A stretch of 5,881 nucleotides of DNA from Solobacterium sp. (GTDB lineage: Bacteria; Bacillota_I; Bacilli_A; Erysipelotrichales; Erysipelotrichaceae). Positions within the stretch are counted from its first letter, which is position 1, and every line of letters begins with the position of its first letter. Location: positions 1 through 5,881 of the forward strand of contig JAFVFM010000099.1 of NCBI GenBank assembly GCA_017475415.1, in the 5' to 3' direction. The notes beneath the pieces were generated by a model, which was given only the letters and a program-made list of their open reading frames with translations, made no database searches and was not told where the DNA came from. Of the stretch, positions 1 to 5,497 are shown piece after piece. The position numbers and the translations under genes were made by a program.

Positions 1-612
1 ATAACGATTCCCTTCTTTATGCATAAGATCAATATTCTTTTCATAAATACGCTGAGAATCAAAATGGGTAACTTTAAAGCCCTTTATTTCTTCTTTTGCG
101 CAAGAAGGAATATTCACATTCAAAGTATATTCATGCCGTAATTCATCTTGCATATAATAAGGAATCAGATCTCTAATAACTTCTGCTGCCACTTCAAATT
201 CGCGTGAAGTATAAGAACATAAGGATGTCGCAATAGATGGATATCCGGCGATTAACCCTTCCATAGCAGCCGATACTGTACCTGAATATTTACAATCTGA
301 AGAAAAGTTTTCACCATGATTAATTCCAGAAATCACCAAATCTGGTTCTCTATCCTTCAAAATAGTATGTAAGGCATAATATGTGCAATCAGCAGGTGTT
401 GCCCCTACTATAGCCCAAGCTTCTTTTGCCCCATCTACCTCTTCACGGATCGCTTCATGATTGATACGATAATATGTAATTGCATGACTATTGGCAGAAC
501 GCTCTCCTTCTGGTGCAACAATATATATTTCATGTTCACTTGATAAAACCTTCGCTAAAGTACGTATGCCTTTTGCTTGAATTCCATCATCATTCGTTAA
601 TAATATTTTCAT
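1..612 (-). CDS. surE: 5'/3'-nucleotidase SurE, 3' end cut by window edge
   Basis: SurE is a divalent-metal-dependent phosphatase that removes phosphate from nucleoside 5'- and 3'-monophosphates and, in some species, from short polyphosphate. It acts in the cytoplasm in nucleotide salvage and stress. The first 204 residues are present and in frame. The protein opens MKILLTNDDG, with the metal-binding pair D8-D9. It continues with APEGERSANSHAIT (metal-ligand serine S39), then SGINHGEN at 95-102 (ligand N98), then YSGTVSAAMEG at 109-119. All are SurE hallmarks. The family is usually about 250 residues, so roughly the last 45 lie outside the window. The ATG at 612 is preceded by AAGGTGA (622-616). 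The gene starts only 14 bases after the antiporter stop, with no promoter between, so it should be co-transcribed with the antiporter and fall under the same riboswitch. Identification is firm; the exact physiological substrate is not visible. Confidence 0.95.
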   Translation of the reverse strand, partial: MKILLTNDDGIQAKGIRTLAKVLSSEHEIYIVAPEGERSANSHAITYYRINHEAIREEVDGAKEAWAIVGATPADCTYYALHTILKDREPDLVISGINHGENFSSDCKYSGTVSAAMEGLIAGYPSIATSLCSYTSREFEVAAEVIRDLIPYYMQDELRHEYTLNVNIPSCAKEEIKGFKVTHFDSQRIYEKNIDLMHKEGNRY

Positions 613-626
613 CTTTCACCTTATTT

Positions 627-1595
627 TTATAATAAGAATTGATATACCAAAAAGCAAGAATAAATCACCAACAATAAGATGCCTTGCCATCTATATAATT
701 TACCCTTTAATAGTGGTGGAATTGTCATGATACCCATAACTGTAAGCATTAATGGAATATCTATAACAAGTGAAGAATTCATTCCCATGATGGTTTTTTC
801 TGATGGGAGTGCGAATGGTGAAATAGAAATAGCTGCACCAGATACAAGAATAATATTGAATAAATTCGCTCCAATAATATTTCCTAAAGATAATGCACTA
901 TGACCCTTCATTAAGGCTGTAACAGCTGTAACTAGTTCTGGTAAAGATGTACCTAAAGCTACCATTGTTAGGCCAATAACTGAATCCGGTACACCTAAGG
1001 CTTGGGCAATTAATGTACCATTATCAACAAGTAACTTTGCCCCAACAGCGATTACTGCAGCACCTATAACAAGTAAAAGAACCTCTTTCCATAAAGGAGT
1101 TTCTTCTTTACTTTCGTCTACTTCCTCAACCTCTTCATTATTTCCTTTTTTCATTTGTAAAACAGATACAACCATATAAATAACAAAGGTAACTAACAAT
1201 AATAAACCATGCCATCTTTTGAATTCACCTTGTGTATAAGCAATGAACGAATAGGCAATCGCAGATAAAAAGAAAGCACCTGTCGGTAAATATAAACTTT
1301 GTTTTTTTACAACGGATGGACGTATTGCAATGGTTAAAGCCGCAATCAAACTTGTATTACAAATAATAGAACCAATAGCATTACCATAAGAAATACCCCC
1401 ATTATTTTGCAAAGCAGCTTGGGCACTAACCATAACTTCTGGTAGTGTTGTACCAATCGAAACAACCGTTGCACCAATAAGAATTTCCGGTAAATGAAAG
1501 CGATGCGCTATAGCGGTAGCACCATCCACAAACCAATCTCCGCCTTTGATCAATAATACAAATCCTAATAGAAACAATAATACTGGAACTAACAT
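627..1595 (-). CDS. CaCA-family Ca2+/cation antiporter (YrbG type), probable Mn2+/Ca2+ exporter
   Basis: This 322-residue membrane protein belongs to the Ca2+/cation antiporter superfamily, which extrudes divalent cations in exchange for Na+ or H+. Both family repeats are visible. Alpha-1 has GTTLPE at 48-53 and GNAIGSIICN at 71-80. Alpha-2 has GTSLPE at 215-220 and GNIIGANLFN at 238-247. The glutamates E53 and E220 are the expected ion ligands. The two halves, each about five hydrophobic segments, are joined by a strongly acidic cytoplasmic linker around 153-166. Length is normal for bacterial members. The ATG at 1595 has an excellent ribosome binding site, GGAGGAG (1609-1603), seven bases upstream. 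The leader is a yybP-ykoY manganese riboswitch. Family knowledge alone would suggest calcium; from the riboswitch I infer that manganese is a substrate. Homologues are called YrbG or calcium/sodium antiporter; I see no basis for a more specific symbol. Confidence 0.93.
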   Translation of the reverse strand: MLVPVLLFLLGFVLLIKGGDWFVDGATAIAHRFHLPEILIGATVVSIGTTLPEVMVSAQAALQNNGGISYGNAIGSIICNTSLIAALTIAIRPSVVKKQSLYLPTGAFFLSAIAYSFIAYTQGEFKRWHGLLLLVTFVIYMVVSVLQMKKGNNEEVEEVDESKEETPLWKEVLLLVIGAAVIAVGAKLLVDNGTLIAQALGVPDSVIGLTMVALGTSLPELVTAVTALMKGHSALSLGNIIGANLFNIILVSGAAISISPFALPSEKTIMGMNSSLVIDIPLMLTVMGIMTIPPLLKGKLYRWQGILLLVIYSCFLVYQFLL

Positions 1596-1609
1596 CTTTT
1601 TACTCCTCC

Positions 1610-1647
1610 AAAAATAAAATAAAACTCATGAAGCTAAGTTCATGAGT
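1610..1647 (-). terminator. Riboswitch expression platform: intrinsic terminator before the antiporter gene
   Basis: On the minus strand a perfect 9-bp stem forms between ACTCATGAA (1647-1639) and TTCATGAGT (1632-1624), with a 6-base loop. It is followed by a U-rich tail, TTTATTTTATTTTT (1623-1610). The ribosome binding site of the antiporter starts one base after this tail, so termination here would remove the whole coding region. Eight bases of the 5' arm (1646-1639) are also the 3' strand of riboswitch helix P1, so the two structures exclude each other. The same element probably ends the upstream tRNA transcript. Confidence 0.88.
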
Positions 1648-1728
1648 CTCACAATCTAATTAATAAGCCGGGCTATTGCCGGGATGACGACTTATTAAAC
1701 GCTACTGCGCTTGTTACTCCCTCATAAA
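1639..1728 (-). promoter_or_regulatory. yybP-ykoY (manganese) riboswitch aptamer
   Basis: Known members of this class bind Mn2+ and switch on exporters. The order of conserved parts matches. P1 pairs TTTATGAG (1728-1721) with CTCATGAA (1646-1639), 8 bp with one G-U. Loop L1 carries GGGAGTAAC (1721-1713). A short P2, CGC-AGTA-GCG, spans 1709-1700. P3 pairs TTAATAAG (1698-1691) with CTTATTAA (1667-1660), and includes the class signature GTCGTCA (1692-1686) opposite CCGGCTTATT. A small GGC-AATA-GCC tip lies at 1680-1671. The 3' side reads GTGAGACTCATGA, like the usual GCAAGACC ending. Because P1 uses bases needed by the terminator, metal binding should stabilise P1, block termination and turn the antiporter on. 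Recognition is from memory of the family consensus and the fold, not from a covariance-model search. Confidence 0.9.
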
Positions 1729-1732
1729 TAAA

Positions 1733-1819
1733 TGGTGGGGATGGGGGGACTTGAACCCCCACGATGTTGCCATCAACGGATTTTAAGTCCGTTGCGTCTG
1801 CCTATTCCGCCACATCCCC
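1733..1819 (-). tRNA. tRNA-Leu (anticodon UAA)
   Basis: This is a class II tRNA of 87 bases including an encoded CCA. The acceptor stem GGGGATG (1819-1813) pairs with CATCCCC (1743-1737), followed by discriminator A and CCA (1735-1733). The anticodon arm is AACGGA-CTTAAAA-TCCGTT with anticodon TAA. The long variable arm TGATGGCAACATCG is typical of tRNA-Leu, and the T arm is GGGGG-TTCAAGT-CCCCC. It reads UUA (and UUG) codons. It is the second tRNA of a pair, and its CCA lies only four bases from the first base of riboswitch helix P1. Confidence 0.97.
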
Positions 1820-1826
1820 ATTTATC

Positions 1827-1897
1827 AGGTTCCTGCCGGGGTCGAACCGGCGCTCAGGGAGTTGCAGTCCCTTGCCTTACCACTTGGCTAAGGAACC
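1827..1897 (-). tRNA. tRNA-Cys (anticodon GCA)
   Basis: The gene is 71 bases. The acceptor stem GGTTCCT (1897-1891) pairs with AGGAACC (1834-1828), followed by the U discriminator (1827) characteristic of cysteine tRNAs. The anticodon arm AGGGA-CTGCAAC-TCCCT gives anticodon GCA, and the T arm is GCCGG-TTCGACC-CCGGC. No CCA is encoded (the next bases are GATAAAT), so the end must be added by the CCA-adding enzyme, unlike the tRNA-Leu seven bases downstream. It is the first gene after the promoter at 1944-1917. Confidence 0.96.
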
Positions 1898-1916
1898 ACC
1901 TGGTCAGTGCTTTTCT

Positions 1917-1944
1917 ATTATACTATGACGATTTCATTTTGCAA
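1917..1944 (-). promoter_or_regulatory. Promoter of the tRNA-Cys/tRNA-Leu/riboswitch/antiporter/surE unit
   Basis: The -35 box TTGCAA (1944-1939) and a perfect -10 box TATAAT (1922-1917) are separated by 16 bases. The DNA just upstream is a run of A and T (minus strand CAATTTTTTTTC), which could act as an UP element, as in strong stable-RNA promoters. Transcription should start near 1910, about a dozen bases before tRNA-Cys. No other convincing promoter is seen down to surE. Confidence 0.8.
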
Positions 1945-2073
1945 GAAAAAAAATTGAAAAAATTCAAAAATGTGTCGTTATTTTATGATAATGTCCTAAT
2001 AGTTATTTTAGGAAAATGTCCCAATGATAGAAGCCACTATTCTTTACATTGAATAAAATTGATCAAAGCATCC
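1945..2073. other. Intergenic AT-rich stretch with no recognised gene
   Basis: Between the terminator of the malate operon and the tRNA promoter I see no gene. There is an A/T tract next to the -35 box, a weak short inverted repeat (CCTAA...TTAGG near 1994-2011) without a U-tail, and two copies of ATGTCC. None of these supports a functional call. Confidence 0.5.
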
Positions 2074-2111
2074 AAAAAAGGAAGAGATTTATTTGACACT
2101 ATCCCTTCCTT
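2074..2111 (-). terminator. Intrinsic terminator of the maeP-maeE operon
   Basis: On the minus strand AAGGAAGGGAT (2111-2101) pairs with ATCTCTTCCTT (2088-2078), 11 bp with one G-U pair and a 12-base loop, followed by six U (2079-2074). It begins eight bases after the maeE stop codon. The opposite strand lacks a clean U-tract, so it acts mainly in one direction. Confidence 0.9.
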
Positions 2112-2119
2112 TATTCTAT

Positions 2120-3289
2120 TTATATTCTTGCTACACCTTCTTTGCGGGCTTGTTCAGCAACTGCATTTGTTACTGCTTTAGCAGCTCTTTCATCTAAAGC
2201 ACTAGGAATAATATATTGCTCATGTATACCATCACTTTCTGCTAAAGAAGCTAATGCTTCAGCTGCTGCAAGTTTCATTCCTTCTGTAATTTCCTTTGCG
2301 CGTACATCTAAGGCCCCACGGAATAAACCAGGGAATACGAGTACATTATTAATTTGATTAGGGAAATCTGAGCGTCCTGTACCTACAACTCTTGCCCCAC
2401 CTGCTAATGCTAAATCTGGCATGATTTCTGGTGTAGGATTAGCCATAGGGAATACAATAGCGTCTTGATTCATACTACGAATCATTTCTTCAGTAACAAT
2501 ATTTGGTGCAGATACACCAATAAATACATCTGCTCCTACTAATGCATCAGCTATTGTTCCTTCTTTACCTTCTAAGTTAGTTACTTCACATAAAGCGAGT
2601 TGCGCATCATTCATCGCTGTATTGCGATTTAAGATACCATTACGATCGCAATATGTTAAATGTTTAACACCATATTGCATAATCAATTTACCAATCGCTG
2701 TTCCTGCAGAACCTGCTCCACTAATCACTACTTTGATATCTTCTACCTTTTTATTTACTACTTTTAAGGCATTAATTAAAGCAGCCAACAAAACAATCGC
2801 AGTACCATGTTGATCATCATGGAAGACAGGAATATCTAATCTTTCCTTTAATTTCGCTTCCACTTCAAAACAACGTGGTGCTGAAATATCTTCTAAATTA
2901 ATTCCTCCAAAGCCTGGTGCTATACGACAAACTGTTTCAACAATTTCATCTACATCTTTTGTATCTAAACAAATTGGGAAGGCATCAACATTACCAAATT
3001 CTTTAAAGAGTACTGCCTTACCTTCCATAACAGGTAGACCAGCTTCAGGCCCTATATCTCCTAAACCCAAAACTGCTGTACCATCTGTAACTACTGCTAC
3101 AAGATTACCTTTCGCTGTATAGCGATATACTTCTTCCTTATTTGCGGCAATCTTACGACATGGCTCTGCAACCCCAGGTGTATAGGCCACACTTAAGTCT
3201 TCCTTTGATTTTACTTCTACTTTTGAAACAACTTCTATTTTTCCTTGTTTTTGTTCATGCAATTCTAATGCAGCTTGATTATAATCCAT
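2120..3289 (-). CDS. maeE: Malic enzyme (NAD(P)-dependent, oxaloacetate-decarboxylating type)
   Basis: Malic enzyme oxidatively decarboxylates L-malate to pyruvate and CO2 with NAD+ or NADP+, using Mn2+ or Mg2+, in the cytoplasm. The 389-residue protein is the short bacterial form without a phosphotransacetylase domain. The N-terminal catalytic part shows YTPGVAEPC at 36-44 (acid/base tyrosine Y36), GPEAGLPVMEGKAVLF with catalytic lysine K91, and the metal ligands in INLEDIS (E133, D134) and FHDDQHGT (157-163). The Rossmann domain has the dinucleotide motif GAGSAG at 191-196, then ANPTPE at 284-289 and NQINNVLVFPG at 311-321. All active-site features are intact. The ATG at 3289 follows GGGAGG (3300-3295). 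It begins 16 bases after the transporter stop, so the two are one operon. The symbol rests on this maeP-maeE pairing; cofactor preference cannot be read with confidence. Confidence 0.93.
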   Translation of the reverse strand: MDYNQAALELHEQKQGKIEVVSKVEVKSKEDLSVAYTPGVAEPCRKIAANKEEVYRYTAKGNLVAVVTDGTAVLGLGDIGPEAGLPVMEGKAVLFKEFGNVDAFPICLDTKDVDEIVETVCRIAPGFGGINLEDISAPRCFEVEAKLKERLDIPVFHDDQHGTAIVLLAALINALKVVNKKVEDIKVVISGAGSAGTAIGKLIMQYGVKHLTYCDRNGILNRNTAMNDAQLALCEVTNLEGKEGTIADALVGADVFIGVSAPNIVTEEMIRSMNQDAIVFPMANPTPEIMPDLALAGGARVVGTGRSDFPNQINNVLVFPGLFRGALDVRAKEITEGMKLAAAEALASLAESDGIHEQYIIPSALDERAAKAVTNAVAEQARKEGVARI

Positions 3290-3305
3290 ATTTACCTCCC
3301 TTTTC

Positions 3306-4601
3306 TTAGAATAAAATCTTCAATAATATACTTGCAGCAATTAATGTTAAAGCTCCACAAATACGAGTAGAAATTTGCGCAAATGGCAATAAATTCATTC
3401 TCTCACTCGCTGATAATACTGCAATATCACCTGTTCCGCCCATATTGGTTGTACATAAGCCAGCTGTAATTGCGGATTCAATTGGATAAAAGCCAACAAT
3501 ATAGCCACCTATTCCAGCCCCTAATGCAACACCTCCAACAACAATCATTACCAGTAAGATATAAATTGGTGAAATCGATTGAATTACAGCATTTAAATCA
3601 ATCATGGAAATACCAATTCCTACTAATAAAGCTGATGTCCAATTCTTCATCACAAATTGACTCCATTGTTGAGCTGCATATTCAAAACGTTCAGGAACAA
3701 TACCCGTAGCCTTACCTATTGCAACTAATATAATCATCCAAGCATAGGCATGAATCGATGGTACAAATATATTCACGATAGTTCCTAATAAGAAGAAAGC
3801 AACGGAAGTCAATAAACCCATACCCATTAATTCTAAATCCAATGGCGCTTTCTTTCCATCTTCTAATTTATCAGAAACCTTCTTCATCAATTGTCCCTTA
3901 CCGCTAAGACTAGGTATTTTATTTCCTAATTGATTCAATAAGCCCGCTCCTACAATAGCCATTACATTACCTAAGGTTGAAGCAGGAACCATTCTTGAAA
4001 TCATTTCTTCAGCAGTATAAGGAAGTGCTTCTGCATACATACCAGATAAAGGAACTACACCAGCTCCCATGCCACCACCCATCATCGGTACAGCAATAAA
4101 CATAATCGATTCAACAAAACCATAGCCCATAAGCATTCCTACAACACCAACCAAAAGAATAGCCAACGTCATCGCAATTAAGGCAACTGGCAAGAAGCGA
4201 ACTGAAGCTTTAAGTAATAACTCCCTACTCATGCCCAGTATTGAACCAGTAATTAATGCAGCAATATAGAAATTTAAAAAGCCTGTTGTATTCATAAAGC
4301 TATTTACATTTTCTACAACTGCCTCTGGTATTAGACCAAAATAAACAAGTGCAGCTGAGGCAAATATACAAACAATCGCCCCTCCACCTAAATAAGTTTT
4401 CACAATTGGCGTATGATTTCCTATTACATTGAATATACCGCCAAAAGTCATCATGATCGCAAAAGCACCAATTATTCCCTTTGGTAGCTTACCTACAATC
4501 ATTAAACCAACCACTACAGCTAATAATCCTAAATAGATTGGTAATGGTATTCCAGCAATAAGAATATCCATTATTCCCTTTGTTGATTTTTCTGTTTTCA
4601 T
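3306..4601 (-). CDS. maeP: 2-hydroxycarboxylate transporter family protein, probable malate symporter
   Basis: This 431-residue integral membrane protein belongs to the 2HCT family (CitS, CimH, MleP, MaeN, MaeP), which carries malate, citrate or lactate with Na+ or H+. The family's two re-entrant-loop signatures are present: GGGMG at 175-179 (within MMGGGMGAGVVPLSGMYAEA) and GGTGD at 388-392. The C-terminal substrate-binding arginine lies in ISTRICGAL (R413), matching the conserved Arg of CitS. About eleven hydrophobic segments surround a hydrophilic loop near 226-258, and the N-terminus is short and polar. Malic enzyme directly downstream argues for malate as substrate; citrate or other hydroxy acids are not excluded. 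The start at 4601 has a modest Shine-Dalgarno, AGAGGA, five bases away, and part of it lies in an inverted repeat. The upstream cre-like site and hairpin suggest carbon-catabolite and 5'-UTR control. Confidence 0.9.
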   Translation of the reverse strand: MKTEKSTKGIMDILIAGIPLPIYLGLLAVVVGLMIVGKLPKGIIGAFAIMMTFGGIFNVIGNHTPIVKTYLGGGAIVCIFASAALVYFGLIPEAVVENVNSFMNTTGFLNFYIAALITGSILGMSRELLLKASVRFLPVALIAMTLAILLVGVVGMLMGYGFVESIMFIAVPMMGGGMGAGVVPLSGMYAEALPYTAEEMISRMVPASTLGNVMAIVGAGLLNQLGNKIPSLSGKGQLMKKVSDKLEDGKKAPLDLELMGMGLLTSVAFFLLGTIVNIFVPSIHAYAWMIILVAIGKATGIVPERFEYAAQQWSQFVMKNWTSALLVGIGISMIDLNAVIQSISPIYILLVMIVVGGVALGAGIGGYIVGFYPIESAITAGLCTTNMGGTGDIAVLSASERMNLLPFAQISTRICGALTLIAASILLKILF

Positions 4602-4603
4602 AA

Positions 4604-4641
4604 CTATCCTCTTTCTTTTGTAAGCTCTTACAAAAGGATAG
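4604..4641 (-). promoter_or_regulatory. 5'-UTR hairpin / perfect palindrome overlapping the maeP ribosome binding site
   Basis: CTTTTGTAAG (4636-4627) and CTTACAAAAG (4624-4615) form a perfect 10-bp inverted repeat around two bases. The repeat continues beyond a six-base bulge: CTATCC (4641-4636) can pair with GGATAG (4609-4604), giving 15 bp in all. That outer helix contains the GGA of the maeP Shine-Dalgarno and ends three bases before the start codon. There is no U-tract, so it is not a terminator. It may limit translation, or the perfect DNA palindrome may be the operator of an unknown regulator. Confidence 0.55.
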
Positions 4642-4676
4642 TAACAATTCTTTTGTGAAAAATGTACAATTAGAAC

Positions 4677-4705
4677 ATTATAAAACTTTAGAAAGTAAAG
4701 AAACT
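4677..4705 (-). promoter_or_regulatory. Probable maeP promoter
   Basis: A perfect -10 box TATAAT lies at 4682-4677. The place for a -35 box (around 4705-4700) holds only a poor match (AGTTTC), so the promoter looks weak or activator-dependent. Transcription would start near 4670, giving a leader of about 70 bases that contains the hairpin at 4641-4604. Confidence 0.55.
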
Positions 4706-4718
4706 GAAAGCGTTTACT
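4704..4718. promoter_or_regulatory. cre-like site (CcpA carbon-catabolite control)
   Basis: TGAAAGCGTTTACT (plus strand 4705-4718) fits the cre consensus TGNAARCGNWWWCA at every position but the last. It touches the -35 region of the maeP promoter. CcpA there would be expected to repress malate uptake when better sugars are present, though a site at the upstream edge of a promoter can also activate. The CcpA gene itself is not in the window. Confidence 0.6.
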
Positions 4719-4810
4719 TTTCTTTACCGTAATAATATAGGCCTAGATACTTATACTATTTGTGAAAGATAAGAATCAGATTAAATGATTGAAGCGAATC
4801 TTTATGCAAT

Positions 4811-4848
4811 AAAAAAAAAGAAGCGATATACAACTATACCATCGCTTC
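4811..4848 (-). terminator. Intrinsic terminator of the membrane-protein gene
   Basis: On the minus strand GAAGCGAT (4848-4841) pairs with ATCGCTTC (4827-4820) around a 13-base loop, followed by nine U (4819-4811). It lies about 15 bases after the stop codon at 4864 and insulates the malate operon from upstream transcription. Confidence 0.92.
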
Positions 4849-4863
4849 CCTAATCATTTTTCT

Positions 4864-5409
4864 TTATTCACCAAAACGATGTAAATAAGCTAATAATAAT
4901 GTCATTCCAAGAATTGGTGCAGATAAAGAAGTAATGATTTCTAATGGACCTACAAAGTTGATAAATAAGACGATTAGATATAACTCAACAATAAATTTAA
5001 TCCCTACTGCAATTCCCATATAGATTAAGCATTCTTTTTTATTCTCTAAAATATTAGATACCTTAATCACATTCGCAAAAGCGATTAGATTTGCGATATT
5101 CAGGATTAATGTTAGATTATCTGGTAAACCTAACCCCTTCAACAAATTACCAGAATAGAGAATGCCAACACCTAAGATAGCTGCTAGGCCATATAAAGCT
5201 AACTTAAAGAATCTATCTTCTTTTTTATGATAAAAGAAGCCATAAACAATCGTGTAAGCGAATACTAAAACATAAATAATTGCATTTAAATAATTCAGCA
5301 AATCCGCTTCACTGCCAAATGCCCTTACTAATGTCAAAAATGCCGCAATAGCACAAACAATAGTAAGTGCAGCTTGAAATAACATGATACCTTTATTTGG
5401 TTTTTTCAT
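4864..5409 (-). CDS. Six-helix membrane protein of unknown function
   Basis: I do not recognise this 181-residue protein. It has a short basic N-terminus (MKKPNKG) and about six hydrophobic segments, at roughly 8-28, 39-60, 67-87, 98-118, 127-151 and 156-176. Charged loops include HKKEDRFFK (61-69) and ENKKE (122-126), with no catalytic or ligand motif I can name. The ATG at 5409 is chosen because GGGGGA (5422-5417) lies seven bases before it. A GTG in frame at 5445 would add 12 residues, but it has no ribosome binding site and sits beside the -10 box, upstream of the expected transcript start. The gene has its own promoter and terminator and so is monocistronic. It lies between the response regulator remnant and the malate operon, which does not by itself tie it to malate use. 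Confidence 0.8.
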   Translation of the reverse strand: MKKPNKGIMLFQAALTIVCAIAAFLTLVRAFGSEADLLNYLNAIIYVLVFAYTIVYGFFYHKKEDRFFKLALYGLAAILGVGILYSGNLLKGLGLPDNLTLILNIANLIAFANVIKVSNILENKKECLIYMGIAVGIKFIVELYLIVLFINFVGPLEIITSLSAPILGMTLLLAYLHRFGE

Positions 5410-5436
5410 ATATATGTCCCCCAATTTCTTTTTATC

Positions 5437-5464
5437 ATTATACACCCACTTCGTGATCTAACAA
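5437..5464 (-). promoter_or_regulatory. Promoter of the membrane-protein gene
   Basis: A -35-like TTGTTA (5464-5459), a 16-base spacer and a perfect -10 TATAAT (5442-5437) precede the gene. The start of transcription would be near 5430, about 20 bases before the ATG at 5409, which rules out the GTG start at 5445. Confidence 0.6.
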
Positions 5465-5497
5465 CAAAAATACTCTTTTCCATCAAAAATATGCCGT

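Noticed and set aside
679..903. Plus-strand open frame inside the antiporter gene
   Set aside because: It is a shadow of the minus-strand antiporter gene, whose motifs are unmistakable; no Shine-Dalgarno and no family resemblance.
1994..2011. Short inverted repeat CCTAA...TTAGG as a terminator
   Set aside because: Five base pairs and no U-tract on either strand; a strong terminator already ends the malate operon nearby.
1732..2052. Plus-strand open reading frame of 106 codons
   Set aside because: It runs antisense through both tRNA genes and the tRNA promoter, has no ribosome binding site, and its translation is the familiar false peptide produced by tRNA complements.
2142..2357. Plus-strand open frames inside the malic enzyme gene (also 2622-2813)
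   Set aside because: Antisense to conserved malic enzyme coding sequence, with no start signals of their own.
3470..3709. Plus-strand open frame inside the transporter gene
   Set aside because: Antisense shadow of the 2HCT transporter; no ribosome binding site or recognisable domain.
4738..4745. TAGGCCTA palindrome upstream of maeP
   Set aside because: Only eight bases with no symmetric extension; too short to support an operator call.
5443..5445. GTG as the start of the membrane-protein gene
   Set aside because: It sits directly beside the -10 box and lacks a ribosome binding site, whereas the ATG at 5409 has GGGGGA at ideal spacing.
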